Assembly (NCBI GenBank): GCA_938016265.1 | Contig: CALLWB010000030.1 | Coordinates: 116,312 to 180,311, forward strand | Direction: 5' to 3' | Length of the DNA: 64,000 nucleotides | Origin: an uncultured Saprospiraceae bacterium | Lineage (GTDB): Bacteria > Bacteroidota > Bacteroidia > Chitinophagales > Saprospiraceae | Shown here: one piece after another, positions 43,101-53,462 of the stretch | How positions within the stretch are numbered: position 1 is the stretch's first letter | Layout: each line of letters begins with the position of its first letter | The notes under the pieces: model-generated | Databases searched by the model: none | What the model was told of the DNA's origin: nothing | The model's input: only the letters and a program-made list of their open reading frames with translations | Translations under genes and position numbers: made by a program

Positions 43101-45062
43101 ATGAGAATTTTACTAACTTTTTTTGTTGCATTATCAATACTCAGTTCTGGGTTTGGACAAGGCTATGTTACCAAAAAAACGGCATCTTCCAAGCTACTGA
43201 AGATCGTCGATAAAGGGACGTCCTATTCAGTATCAAACCAGCCAGCGAAAGCAATAAAAGAGTTTGAAAAAGCCCTAGGGATGGAGCCTAAATTTATTGA
43301 TGTCTATTTGTATGTGGCAGATGAATACCGCGCTACAAATCAACATGAAAAGGCAGAGGCCTCCTTGTACAAAGCGGTTGAAATTGATCCAGACTATCAG
43401 CCCAAAGTGTTTTATGTCCTTGGAATGATGCAATTTGACAAGGATAAATTTGAAGAAGCACAGCAAAGCTTCGAACGCTACCTGACCTATCCGATTCGCT
43501 CGCCAGAGTTTAAAGTTAAAGTAGAACGCCATGCCGCAAATGCTAAGTTTGCTGCTACGGCCATAAAAAATCCTGTGCCCTTCGATCCCAAAAACATGGG
43601 TGCGGCAGTGAATACTGGAAATATGGAATATTGGCCTTCTATTTCTGTAGACGGAGAGACTTTTACGTTTACCAGAGAGATCGGAGGGAATGAAGATTTT
43701 TACGTAAGTACTAAAAAAGAAGGAGTTTGGCAGACCGCTGTAAATATGGGGCCTCCAGTAAATACGCCTAGAAATGAAGGCGCGCAGTCCATTTCCGCAG
43801 ACGGCAGAACAATGGTATTCACCGTTTGCAACCGAGAAGGGGATTATGGGAAGTGTGATATTTATATCTCCAGGAAAAAAGATAAACTTTGGACATCTCC
43901 TGAAAACATCGGCGCACCAATCAGCTCGCCAGCATGGGAATCGCAACCCACCTTGTCTGCTGATGGGAAAACGATATTGTTTTGCAGAGGAAAGGACAAT
44001 CGGGATAAGGACAAAAATATATATGGCAGCTATCTAAAAGACGATGGTACCTGGATCAAACCCATAAAAATGGGACCTTCAATAAATACTAAATTCTCTG
44101 AAGAAGCGCCTTTCCTACATCCTGATGGACAGACGTTGTATTTTGTCTCGGACGGACATCCTGGGATGGGGAAATCGGATATCTTTTTGTCAAGAAAACA
44201 ATCGGATGGCTCCTGGGGCCAAGCAGAAAATCTGGGCTATCCAATCAATACAAAAGAATCAGAGTTTAGCATGATTGTCAATTTTGATGGGTCGACTGGT
44301 TATTTTTCTTCTGGAATAGCTGGTGGCAATGGGAAACTGGATATCTATGAATTTGAATTGCCTGCGACGGCCCGCCCTTCCTTGGTGACGTACGTGAAAG
44401 CAACCGTCTTTGATGGAGTGACCAAGGAACGTTTGGTGGCAGATATTGAGCTTGTGAATCTGTCTACGGGCAAAGTGCACACTAAGTCCTTGACCAATGA
44501 AAATGGCGAGTTTTTAGTTTGTTTGCCAATGGGAAATGACTACTCTTTGAATGTAGCGAAGACAGAATATCTGTTTCATTCGGAGAACTTTGGGTTGAAA
44601 GGGGTGAATTCATTTGAAGAACCTTTTTTACTAGAAATTGGATTGCAAAAAATACCGCCAAAGATCATTGCCTCCACTCAGCCAGGAAAGCCTATACCTG
44701 CTACAGTTACAGTAGAAAAGGCAAAGCCGATCATTCTAAAGAATGTGTTTTTTGAAACCGCATCCGCAGAATTGCTCGATGTTTCAATTGCAGAGTTAAA
44801 CAAATTGAGGGATTTGCTAAACGAGCACCCTTCGATGCGAATTCAGTTGAACGGACATACTGACAACGTGGGGTCGGACAGTGATAACATGACCTTGTCT
44901 GTAAACAGAGCGAAGGCAGTACAAGATTATTTAAAGAAAGAAGGCATTATGGCAAATCGGTTAACTTATAAAGGGTTTGGAGAGAATCTACCAATAGCAA
45001 CTAACGAGACATTAGAGGGGAGAGCAAGTAATAGAAGAACAGAATTTGTTATTATTAACTAA
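43101..45062 (+). CDS. TPR – beta-propeller – carboxypeptidase-regulatory – OmpA protein (PorE-like)
   Basis: 653 residues. Signal peptide to about residue 20 (LSSGFGQ), TPRs (about 45-150), PD40/WD40-type beta-propeller blades (about 180-435, repeats of SADGRTMVF/HPDGQTLYF), a carboxypeptidase-regulatory beta domain (about 445-525) and an OmpA peptidoglycan-binding domain (about 542-653, LNGHTDNVGSD). This domain order is that of PorE (PG1058), a type IX secretion system component, though the phylum has several such paralogues. It would lie in the periplasm at the outer membrane. Stand-alone gene. Confidence 0.8.
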   Translation: MRILLTFFVALSILSSGFGQGYVTKKTASSKLLKIVDKGTSYSVSNQPAKAIKEFEKALGMEPKFIDVYLYVADEYRATNQHEKAEASLYKAVEIDPDYQPKVFYVLGMMQFDKDKFEEAQQSFERYLTYPIRSPEFKVKVERHAANAKFAATAIKNPVPFDPKNMGAAVNTGNMEYWPSISVDGETFTFTREIGGNEDFYVSTKKEGVWQTAVNMGPPVNTPRNEGAQSISADGRTMVFTVCNREGDYGKCDIYISRKKDKLWTSPENIGAPISSPAWESQPTLSADGKTILFCRGKDNRDKDKNIYGSYLKDDGTWIKPIKMGPSINTKFSEEAPFLHPDGQTLYFVSDGHPGMGKSDIFLSRKQSDGSWGQAENLGYPINTKESEFSMIVNFDGSTGYFSSGIAGGNGKLDIYEFELPATARPSLVTYVKATVFDGVTKERLVADIELVNLSTGKVHTKSLTNENGEFLVCLPMGNDYSLNVAKTEYLFHSENFGLKGVNSFEEPFLLEIGLQKIPPKIIASTQPGKPIPATVTVEKAKPIILKNVFFETASAELLDVSIAELNKLRDLLNEHPSMRIQLNGHTDNVGSDSDNMTLSVNRAKAVQDYLKKEGIMANRLTYKGFGENLPIATNETLEGRASNRRTEFVIIN

Positions 45063-45329
45063 AGGAAGTTATAGTTAGAGGAAAGGGGATTGTGTAAGTT
45101 TGACCATAAGGTGCTGGTATACAGTATTTTGTTGTTTTTGAGTTGAATTGAAATATTTAATCAGGATAGATAATCAGCGCTAATGTTATGTCACAAAGAA
45201 TAGTTACTAATGTTGATCTTTAATATTTAGGTTTCTATCTTACCTGATAATCAGAATTGTACTTTTAAAATTGCCCATTAATCGTATAAAAAATAAAGTT
45301 ATAAAATAAAATTTTACTAAACCACGCTT

Positions 45330-45938
45330 ATGAACTGCTCTATATGTGAAATGAAGGGGATTCCTCATGGTGAGCTATTGTGCCCTCGTTGTGGTTCTTT
45401 AGTTGACAGAGATGAGATCATCTATCAGGAGAATGATAAGCTAATTTCTTTGAAAGAACAAAGTGTGCTCAAGGGCAAGCTTGTCGAGTTGGCTAACAAA
45501 AAAGGACGATACGAAGCGCAAATTAGCAATCAAAAAATAATGATTGGGTTGCTTTCTATGGCATTTTTGTGGTTAATGTGGTCTTGGTGGCCTCAAAAAA
45601 CACAGATTGAAACAGTAGAAGTCGAAGCCCCTATCAATATCGAACTGCGGAATGAATTATCCTCCTCCAATAAAAGAATAAAGGAGTTGGAGAAAAAACT
45701 AGAGGGTTTGATGATGAATAAGATGGAGTACGATATTTACGTGGTAAAACCAGGCGATACCCTTTCTAAAATTGTTGGTAGAGTATACAATGATCTTACT
45801 GTAAAGGATGAGATTCTTAGAATAAACAATATCCCCAATGAAAATTACCTGGTCCCAGGTGATTCGATCAAACTTTTCAAACCAGAGCAGCTTCAAAATA
45901 TTCTGATTAAGAATCAAACCTTAAGCATGAGCGAGTAG
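45330..45938 (+). CDS. Zinc-ribbon, transmembrane, coiled-coil, LysM protein
   Basis: 202 residues. N-terminal double-CxxC zinc ribbon (C3, C6, C18, C21), a single membrane helix (IGLLSMAFLWLMWSWW, about 73-89), a coiled coil (about 105-133, NKRIKELEKKLEGLM) and a C-terminal LysM domain (about 137-185, YVVKPGDTLSKIVGRVY … LVPGDSIKLF). LysM binds peptidoglycan; the ribbon would be cytoplasmic. That makes it a candidate sensor linking wall and cytoplasm. Converges on gatB. Confidence 0.75.
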   Translation: MNCSICEMKGIPHGELLCPRCGSLVDRDEIIYQENDKLISLKEQSVLKGKLVELANKKGRYEAQISNQKIMIGLLSMAFLWLMWSWWPQKTQIETVEVEAPINIELRNELSSSNKRIKELEKKLEGLMMNKMEYDIYVVKPGDTLSKIVGRVYNDLTVKDEILRINNIPNENYLVPGDSIKLFKPEQLQNILIKNQTLSMSE

Positions 45939-45961
45939 TCTTTCAACTCCAATTAAAACAA

Positions 45962-47410
45962 TTAGCTTTCTAGTTTTTTTCGCAGCAACTCATTGGCCAA
46001 TTTAGGGTTGACCTTGCCTTTTGATAGTTTCATCACTTCTCCCATAAACAGACCGATCACTCCTTTCCGACCTTTTTTGTATTCTTGTACCTTGTCAGGA
46101 AATTTTTCCAGTGCAGCCACAATAAACTCATCAATGGAGTCTTCGCTCGAATCTTGTAATAAGTTTAGCGCTTTCGCAATTTGGAGTGGATTATTGGTAG
46201 GGTTGGCTAAATACTCCGGGAATATTTTTTGACTCGCAGCGGCATAGCTCACTTTGTTGGCCGCTACCAAATCAATCAGCCCTGCCAGTTGACTAGCCGA
46301 CAAAGGGAAGTCTTTAATTTCTAGACTTTGATCATTCAACCACGACTTTACAATATTGATTATCCAATTGGCAGCAGACTTATACTGCTTTGTGTGCTTG
46401 GTCATTTCCTGAAAATAGTCAACCGTCTCTCGATCCTCTGTCAAAACAAGCGCGTCGTATTCAGAAATATTAAAATCGGCTACAAATCTAGGGATTAGTG
46501 CCCTCGGAAGTTCAGGCATTTCTCCTTTTATTTTGTCAATATCTTCGTCTGTCAGTACAATCGGAGGAATATCCGGGTCAGCGAAATACCGATAATCATG
46601 CGCATTTTCTTTTTCTCTTAAAGGAGTTGTCGTGCCACTTACCGGATCAAAATCAAGCGTGCATTGAATAATCTCGCCTCCTGCTTCCAGTACATCAACT
46701 TGCCGTTTTGCCTCGTATTCTACCGCTTTTTTTGCAAACCTTAAGGAGTTGACATTTTTTATCTCACAACGCGTACCTAGTTTTGTAGTTCCTTTTTTTC
46801 GAACAGAGACATTACAATCTGCACGGATCGATCCTTCCTCCATGTTGCCATCACAAATACCCAGATAGCGGACAAGCTTCCGAATAGCGGAAATGTAAGC
46901 ATGCACCTCCTCAGATGATCGAAGATCTGGTTCTGATACAATTTCAAGGAGTGGTACTCCTGCGCGATTAAGGTCGATTAATGTGTTGTTAGGGTCTTGA
47001 TCGTGTATTGATTTCCCGGCATCCTCCTCCATATGAATGTGGTGAAGACGGATCGTTTTTTTAGTGCCATTTACTTCAATCTCCACCTTACCTCCGAGAC
47101 AAATGGGTTGATCATCCTGAGTTATTTGATACCCTTTTGGGAGATCAGCATAAAAATAATTTTTCCTTGAAAAGTGGTTGTTTTTATTAATGCGACAATC
47201 AAGTGCAAGCCCTAGTTTTATTGCTGCATTGATATGTTGTTTGTTTGATCGAGGCAAGGTCCCCGGATGACCGAGTGATACTACACTGATGTGGGTGTTA
47301 GGAGCACCGCCAAAAGAAGCATTGTCTGTGCAAAATGCCTTACTGTTCGTATTTAGTTGAGTATGCACCTCCAAACCAATGACGGTTTCATATTGATCGT
47401 AGATTGACAT
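45962..47410 (-). CDS. gatB: Asp-tRNA(Asn)/Glu-tRNA(Gln) amidotransferase subunit B
   Basis: 482 residues. Converts misacylated Glu-tRNA(Gln) to Gln-tRNA(Gln), and Asp-tRNA(Asn) to Asn-tRNA(Asn), with GatA and GatC. Signatures are IGLEVHTQL at the N-terminus, CDGNMEEGSIRADCNVS, RCEIKNVNSLRF and a C-terminal YqeY-like helical domain. ATG 47410 is used; the extra 33 codons upstream are not part of the family. gatA and gatC are not in the window. Confidence 0.95.
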   Translation of the reverse strand: MSIYDQYETVIGLEVHTQLNTNSKAFCTDNASFGGAPNTHISVVSLGHPGTLPRSNKQHINAAIKLGLALDCRINKNNHFSRKNYFYADLPKGYQITQDDQPICLGGKVEIEVNGTKKTIRLHHIHMEEDAGKSIHDQDPNNTLIDLNRAGVPLLEIVSEPDLRSSEEVHAYISAIRKLVRYLGICDGNMEEGSIRADCNVSVRKKGTTKLGTRCEIKNVNSLRFAKKAVEYEAKRQVDVLEAGGEIIQCTLDFDPVSGTTTPLREKENAHDYRYFADPDIPPIVLTDEDIDKIKGEMPELPRALIPRFVADFNISEYDALVLTEDRETVDYFQEMTKHTKQYKSAANWIINIVKSWLNDQSLEIKDFPLSASQLAGLIDLVAANKVSYAAASQKIFPEYLANPTNNPLQIAKALNLLQDSSEDSIDEFIVAALEKFPDKVQEYKKGRKGVIGLFMGEVMKLSKGKVNPKLANELLRKKLES

Positions 47411-47569
47411 GAATTTTGTTTTTGAAAAATCAATCTCAAAGATAGGAAAATCGTCATCAAGGTAAAGGATCGTACTGTTTTTAATACGAGAATACCTGAA
47501 TGCAAGCATGCGTGAATATAAAAATCGAAGATAATTTTTGGACGCCAGTACTTTCTACCAACTTTTATC

Positions 47570-49108
47570 CTAAACTGCAACCATATTCTCTGGAATAGTA
47601 AAAAAGAACTTTGATCCATCTCCTTCTTTGGAATCTACCCAGATTCGACCTCCCCAGTCTTCTACCATTTTTTTGCAAACGGACAATCCGATGCCTCCTC
47701 CTTTATATTTGCTATTTGCGCTTAGTTGAGTGAAGAGTTTGAAGATAGATTGGTGGTACTTGGGGGCTATTCCAATTCCATTGTCGCCAATAGAAAATGT
47801 ATGGAAGTCCTCTTCCTTTTTGATATCAATATCAATGTTGACAATATTGTTTTCGTTGAACTGAACAGCATTTTTAAGTAGATGTGTTATTAATACTTTT
47901 GCTTTTTGACCTGGAACTTTTATTTTCGGCAAGTCGCTAATTCGAATGTTTACTTTCTTGGCAGGGAATTTTTTAGCTAAATTATCTTTAAAATCATTTA
48001 TGATAGAATTCGGATCAATTATACACTCCTTTTTATGATTTTCTTCACGGTCTACATAGGCAAGCAAGCCAGTTACAAGTTGATGCATCCGCTTGGCATT
48101 AGAGACGATATGGTGCAAAAACTCTTTGCCTTCTTCGTCAAAAATATTTTTGTATTTTCTCTCTAACAACTGGACAAAACTAATTATTGGACGCAACGGT
48201 TCTCTGAGATCGTGATAAGTAGCACAGGCGAAAAGCTCCAGATCGGCGAGTTTTTTCTCCAGAAGTTCTTTATGTTTTCTGAGGTCTTCGTTAGTATTGA
48301 CTTTTTCGGTGGTTTCTTGGGTAAACACAACGATGCCTCCTATTTGTTGATTGTAATCGTACCAAGGCTTTGCCAGCCAGTCAAAGTAAATTGTGTCTCC
48401 ATCTCTAACAACAATTTCACACTCTTTCTTAAGGCTTTCCCCTTGAAGGCAAGTAGCTTGTATTTTTTCCCAAAATCGACTTTCTTTTGGGAAAATATCA
48501 AATTGAGATTTGCCATAAATAGTATTGGGGTTGAGATCATTATCAACGCACCATTGTTTGCTAGCTCTTATGATGCGCATTTCCTGATCAAACATGACTA
48601 CTGAAGCAGGAAGGTGTTCAAAGAAATAAGCAAATTGTTGCTCTTTGCCAATATTTATTTTCTCCAGTTTTCCACTTTCAGTAAGATCAACTACCACATT
48701 GGTGACGCCTTCCACTTCGCCAGATTCTGAAAAGTCTGGAGCTAAAAAGTTGTGAAAATGAAGATTGTCTTTTGCTACAATCCTTTTAGTCACTTCCTTA
48801 CCACTAATTGCTTCTTGAAAAAGGCCATGGAATGCTTCTCCTGAAGGAAAGGCTTCATAAATGGAAGAACCTACTAATTCTCCTGTTTTTAAGTGCATTC
48901 TTTCTAATGCTTTGCCTTCAGAAAGCTCAATTATCCCTTCCTTATTTATATAGGATAGAATTATTGGAGCGTTATCAAGGATAAGCTTCAGATGTGCGTT
49001 TTTTCTACTGGCGTAGTTTTCCAGCGCTTCCTTTTCCGCCTCTAACTCCTTGATTTTGCGATTGGCATCGTCAAGCTGTTCTATGATGTTTTTTTTAGAC
49101 TTGGTCAT
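47570..49108 (-). CDS. PAS-domain sensor histidine kinase
   Basis: 512 residues, cytoplasmic. N-terminal coiled coil (1-35), PAS domains (about 40-145 and 160-270), a dimerisation/phosphoacceptor segment with H299 (TYHDLREPLRPI), and an HATPase domain (about 395-505; N box LKNAVQFNEN, GDNGIGIAP, GGGIGLSVCKKM). No transmembrane helix and no receiver domain, so the signal is probably internal. No partner response regulator is adjacent. Confidence 0.88.
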   Translation of the reverse strand: MTKSKKNIIEQLDDANRKIKELEAEKEALENYASRKNAHLKLILDNAPIILSYINKEGIIELSEGKALERMHLKTGELVGSSIYEAFPSGEAFHGLFQEAISGKEVTKRIVAKDNLHFHNFLAPDFSESGEVEGVTNVVVDLTESGKLEKINIGKEQQFAYFFEHLPASVVMFDQEMRIIRASKQWCVDNDLNPNTIYGKSQFDIFPKESRFWEKIQATCLQGESLKKECEIVVRDGDTIYFDWLAKPWYDYNQQIGGIVVFTQETTEKVNTNEDLRKHKELLEKKLADLELFACATYHDLREPLRPIISFVQLLERKYKNIFDEEGKEFLHHIVSNAKRMHQLVTGLLAYVDREENHKKECIIDPNSIINDFKDNLAKKFPAKKVNIRISDLPKIKVPGQKAKVLITHLLKNAVQFNENNIVNIDIDIKKEEDFHTFSIGDNGIGIAPKYHQSIFKLFTQLSANSKYKGGGIGLSVCKKMVEDWGGRIWVDSKEGDGSKFFFTIPENMVAV

Positions 49109-49413
49109 GTTGTAATTTTTAAGAAAATTGACAAACCTCTCCCTGCTCCAAACAAATATTAGTTGTAGCCGAAAAAAAATGACTAGGTAGACTGGGGTGG
49201 GGGATTACAACAAAGATTGATTTCTTACTTATTGGGAATATCAGCAATTATCGATTATAAATAAAGTCCAAATATCATTTTTAGTGACAAGGAATAATGG
49301 TGTGGTGCACGCAAATGTAAATCATTGAAAACAAGTATTTAATGATTTAGTGATTATCAGCATTAATTGCATTTGATTAAAGTAATATATGTTAAGACTT
49401 TTTGTTACAAAAA
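49109..49413. other. Non-coding stretch between histidine kinase and alaS
   Basis: 305 AT-rich bases. No gene, RNA or clear hairpin recognised. Confidence 0.4.
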
Positions 49414-52035
49414 TTAGCCTAAAATTTCCTTGGCTTTTGCTATTGCATTTTCGATTCCACTGATGTTTTTTCCACCAGCTGTAGCGAAGAAAGCCTGGCC
49501 ACCACCGCCTCCTTGAATTTCTTTTGCAATTTCTCTTACAAGATTTCCAGCATGCAATTTTTTGCTTTCTATCAATTCTTCACTTATCGTCACTGATATT
49601 TGAGGGTTGCCGTTGACCACTGCCCCGAAAACAATAACCACATTCCCTAGCTCCTCTTTTATTTGATAGGCAAGAGATTTGATCGTTTTCGGATCATTCA
49701 AAGGCAATTTTTTACCAATAAAATTATAGCCATTTAGTTGTACAGCGGAACGCATCAGGTCTGTTTTTAAGGCACCTGCCTGCGCATTCTGCAAACGCTC
49801 GATTTCTTTTTTCAGTTCTTTGTTTTCCTCTTGCAATCCTTGGACAGATTGTGCAATGTTTTTTGGGTTTTTGAATAGATCTCTGATTTGATCAAGTTTC
49901 CCCAATTCTCCATTCAAAAATTCTTCAGCAGCCTTCGCAGAAATTGCCTCAATCCTCCTCACACCAGCAGCAACAGAAGATTCTGAAGTGATTTTGAAGT
50001 AACCAATCTCCCCAGTAGCAGAAACATGACACCCACCACAAAGCTCTCTTGAATATTCAGGATCGAACGTAATCATCCGAACAGTGTCCCCATACTTTTC
50101 ACCAAACAACATCATCGCTCCACTTGCCTGCGCTTCTGCAATCGGAATCGAACGTGCCTCTCCAAGGAGAATGTTCTCTCTGATCTTTTGATTAACAATT
50201 TGCTCAATCTTTTCCAGGTCTTCGGTAGAAATTTTCTCAAAATGAGAGAAATCAAAACGTAGATGCGAATTCGCAACCAGCGACCCTTTTTGCTGGACAT
50301 GCGTACCCAGTACCTCCCTAAGAGCTGCATGCAATAAATGGGTAGCAGTATGATTGCTCTCTGTCGCCTGACGTTTAGTCGCATTGACTTTTCCGATTGC
50401 AGGAGCGGTCATGTTTTGCGGCAATTTATTCACAAAATGAATAATCAGGTCATTTTCTCGTTTGGTATCAATCACATAAATATCTTCATCGCCAAAGGTC
50501 AATGTTCCGGTATCACCAATCTGTCCTCCTCCTTCTGCATAAAAAGCAGTTTTATCAAGGACAACCTGGTATTGATCTTTGTTTTTTATTTTAACGGTTC
50601 TATATTTCATTAGGTTGCCAGTGGCTGTCAACTCGTCGTAACCGACAAACTCTACACCGGTTCCTTCATTTATCGTGATCCAGTCGCCAAATTCTTTTGC
50701 GGCATCCTGTTGACTTCCTCTTTTTTGCTTGGCCATTGCTTTTTCGAAACCAGCGTTGTCTACCTTATAGCCTTTTTCTTGGGCAATTAACTCAGTTAAG
50801 TCTTTTGGGAAGCCAAAGGTATCATACAACTCAAACATATCCTGGCCATCGAGCACATTGTCCTTGATCGTCAATTGTTCGAAGCGTTTGAGTCCTTGAG
50901 ATAGCGTCCTTAAGAAGGATTCTTCTTCTTTTAATACGTTGTTTTTGATAAAATCCTGCTGAGCTTTCAGTTCTGGAAACGTTTCTGCAAACTGCTCGCT
51001 TAGTAGTGGTATTAGTGTATGCAGCAGCGGTTCTTTCACATCAAGAAAAGAATAATAATACCGAACTGCCCGTCTCAATATCCTGCGGATGACGTACCCT
51101 GCACCAGTATTACTCGGCTGCTGGCCATCAGCAATAGCGAAGCTCACTGCGCGAATATGATCTACAATAACGCGAAAAGCGATGTCTTTTTTAGCCGATT
51201 TATCGTAGGAGAATTCGTATTTCTTACCAGATATTTTTTCTACATGTTGGATAAGCGGAGAAAAGACATCGGTGTCATAATTGGACGTTTTGCCTTGCAT
51301 CGCCATGCATAATCGCTCAAATCCCATTCCTGTATCCACATGTTTGGCAGGCAATGGTTCTAGGGAGCCATCTGCTTTTCTGTTGAACTGAATGAATACA
51401 AGATTCCAGATTTCGATGACTTGGGGATGGTCTTTATTTACGAGTTCTTTGCCGTCTAGTTTTTTGCGGTCTTCCTCACTTCTGATGTCTATATGGATTT
51501 CTGAGCACGGACCGCAGGGGCCAGACGCACCCATTTCCCAAAAATTGTCTTTTCGGTCGCAGTACAAAATGCGCTCTTTTGGTATTAAGGTCTCCCAATA
51601 GCTAACTGCTTCTTCATCGGCGTCGAGCTCCATTTCTTTGTCTCCTTCAAAAACAGTAGCATACAGTCGGTCTTTCGGTAGTTTATAAACGTCGGTGAGC
51701 AATTCCCAGGCCCATTCGATTGCTTCTTTTTTGAAGTAATCACCAAAAGACCAATTGCCAAGCATCTCAAACATTGTTTGGTGGTAGCTATCCAATCCAA
51801 CATCTTCCAGGTCATTGTGTTTTCCCGATGCGCGTAGGCATTTTTGAGTGTCGGCGACCCGTACATTCTCCGCGATCTTATCTCCTAGGAAATAATCTTT
51901 AAATTGATTCATGCCCGCGTTAGTAAACATAAGGGTTGGGTCATTTTTTACTACAATTGGCGAGGAGGAGACGATTTTGTGATTTTTACTTTCAAAAAAG
52001 TCAAGAAACTGTTTGCGGATTTGTTTAGAATTCAT
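49414..52035 (-). CDS. alaS: Alanyl-tRNA synthetase
   Basis: 873 residues, normal length. Class II catalytic core at the N-terminus, editing domain with zinc-binding HTATHLLHAAL and CGGCH, and a C-terminal DHHA1-type end (GGGGQAFFATAGG). Essential for charging tRNA-Ala. It is divergent from the M23 peptidase gene, an arrangement I recall from other Bacteroidota. Confidence 0.97.
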   Translation of the reverse strand: MNSKQIRKQFLDFFESKNHKIVSSSPIVVKNDPTLMFTNAGMNQFKDYFLGDKIAENVRVADTQKCLRASGKHNDLEDVGLDSYHQTMFEMLGNWSFGDYFKKEAIEWAWELLTDVYKLPKDRLYATVFEGDKEMELDADEEAVSYWETLIPKERILYCDRKDNFWEMGASGPCGPCSEIHIDIRSEEDRKKLDGKELVNKDHPQVIEIWNLVFIQFNRKADGSLEPLPAKHVDTGMGFERLCMAMQGKTSNYDTDVFSPLIQHVEKISGKKYEFSYDKSAKKDIAFRVIVDHIRAVSFAIADGQQPSNTGAGYVIRRILRRAVRYYYSFLDVKEPLLHTLIPLLSEQFAETFPELKAQQDFIKNNVLKEEESFLRTLSQGLKRFEQLTIKDNVLDGQDMFELYDTFGFPKDLTELIAQEKGYKVDNAGFEKAMAKQKRGSQQDAAKEFGDWITINEGTGVEFVGYDELTATGNLMKYRTVKIKNKDQYQVVLDKTAFYAEGGGQIGDTGTLTFGDEDIYVIDTKRENDLIIHFVNKLPQNMTAPAIGKVNATKRQATESNHTATHLLHAALREVLGTHVQQKGSLVANSHLRFDFSHFEKISTEDLEKIEQIVNQKIRENILLGEARSIPIAEAQASGAMMLFGEKYGDTVRMITFDPEYSRELCGGCHVSATGEIGYFKITSESSVAAGVRRIEAISAKAAEEFLNGELGKLDQIRDLFKNPKNIAQSVQGLQEENKELKKEIERLQNAQAGALKTDLMRSAVQLNGYNFIGKKLPLNDPKTIKSLAYQIKEELGNVVIVFGAVVNGNPQISVTISEELIESKKLHAGNLVREIAKEIQGGGGGQAFFATAGGKNISGIENAIAKAKEILG

Positions 52036-52357
52036 TGCTACACTTCGTTATTAAATAAATTTAATATTATGGTTAATTAGAGTCAGTTTTGGATGTTAAT
52101 AACTGAATATTCATGATATAACGTTTTGTTAAAACAGAAAGGTTCCGAACACAAACTTAATTTCGTCGTACAAGAAGATATACCTTGGCAAACAATTGTC
52201 CGAATCCTTCTTTTTGTTGGTAACTTGGTGGTCATATTTTTGAATAATTGAATACGGATAACTAACTTTGGCTCGGTTCAGTTAGCTGTATTGGTAATTC
52301 ATACTGCTAATTTCGTGAACAAAAGTAGCTATTTCAAACAATATTTGACTGAAAATA
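52036..52357. other. Divergent control region between alaS and the M23 gene
   Basis: 322 bases, no gene. TAATTTCG at about 52307-52314, a near-match to TAnnTTTG, could be the promoter of the M23 gene. Confidence 0.35.
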
Positions 52358-53350
52358 ATGAGAAAAGAAAAATTCATCTATAACGTCAATACACTGAGCT
52401 ACGAAAAGGTAGAGCATACTATAAAATCTAGATTGCTGAGTGCTTCTGTTTTTATGACCGCCGTGTTGGCTTGTTCTGTACTTCTCGTAATGGTGTGGTT
52501 TCAGGTAACAGAGTCTCCAGAGGAGAAAAGATTAAACAGAGAGATAGAAGCACTTACGCTTCAATATGAGTCCTTAAGTAAGGACATCGAATCTTATTCT
52601 GGACTTCTTGCGGAAGTCAAAAATAAAGACAACGAAATTTATCGAATGACCCTTGGCGTAGATCAAGTGGATGATTATACCTGGGAAACAGGCGTTGGTG
52701 GAAGTGATAAATATGAACGATTGAAAAACCTGTCTAACAGTGATCTCGTTATCGCAACTACCAAGAAAATGGATAAATTGGGGCGTCAGTTAAGTTTGCA
52801 AACAAAGTCCTTGGACACGTTAGCTTATATTGCGCAGGAAAAGGAAGAAATGTTGAAAGCAATTCCTTCTATCCGTCCGGTAAAAGATGCTAATAATATT
52901 AAGATGTATTCTGGTTTTGGAATGAGAAAACACCCTATTCACAAAATTAGAAAAATGCATTTTGGAATTGATTTCACGGCTAAAAAAGGAACACCAATTT
53001 ATTCCACAGGAGATGGAAAAATCCTTTCTGTCAAATCCAGAAAGTCGGGGTATGGCAAACATGTCATCATTGATCACGGATTTGGATATAAATCATTATA
53101 CGCTCACATGCAAGATATCACCGTGAAAAGTGGACAAGTCATCAAGAAAGGGGAAATAATCGGAACAGTTGGAAACACTGGAACGTCAACAGCTCCGCAC
53201 CTTCATTATGAAGTAATTCAAAAAGGGAAAAAAGTAAATCCAATTCACTTCTGTATTGACGGACTTACACCTGCTGAATATAAAGAAATGGCAGAGTTGG
53301 CTTCTGATGAAAATCAGTCTTTCGACTTCGGTGGAGAAGAATTTGAATAA
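52358..53350 (+). CDS. M23 family metallopeptidase (membrane-anchored)
   Basis: 330 residues. A single N-terminal membrane helix (FMTAVLACSVLLVMVWF), a coiled-coil linker (about 55-170), and a C-terminal LytM domain (about 190-310) with H-x3-D (MHFGIDF) and H-x-H (HLHYEV) zinc motifs. It would cut peptide cross-links in peptidoglycan or support cell-wall remodelling. A terminator follows, so the MerR gene has its own transcript. Confidence 0.92.
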   Translation: MRKEKFIYNVNTLSYEKVEHTIKSRLLSASVFMTAVLACSVLLVMVWFQVTESPEEKRLNREIEALTLQYESLSKDIESYSGLLAEVKNKDNEIYRMTLGVDQVDDYTWETGVGGSDKYERLKNLSNSDLVIATTKKMDKLGRQLSLQTKSLDTLAYIAQEKEEMLKAIPSIRPVKDANNIKMYSGFGMRKHPIHKIRKMHFGIDFTAKKGTPIYSTGDGKILSVKSRKSGYGKHVIIDHGFGYKSLYAHMQDITVKSGQVIKKGEIIGTVGNTGTSTAPHLHYEVIQKGKKVNPIHFCIDGLTPAEYKEMAELASDENQSFDFGGEEFE

Positions 53351-53381
53351 TAGCTGCCTGGCAGTTCAAAATTATAAATCG

Positions 53382-53416
53382 CTTGCATTCAAAAAATTGG
53401 ATGCAAGTTTTTTTTT
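53382..53416 (+). terminator. Terminator after the M23 peptidase
   Basis: Stem CTTGCATTC/GGATGCAAG (one G·U pair) with an 8-base loop is followed by nine T's. It lies 31 bases after the stop at 53350. Confidence 0.8.
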
Positions 53417-53462
53417 ATTTTTAACTATCTTGTTTCTTATAAATAAACATATCTAGTCACCA

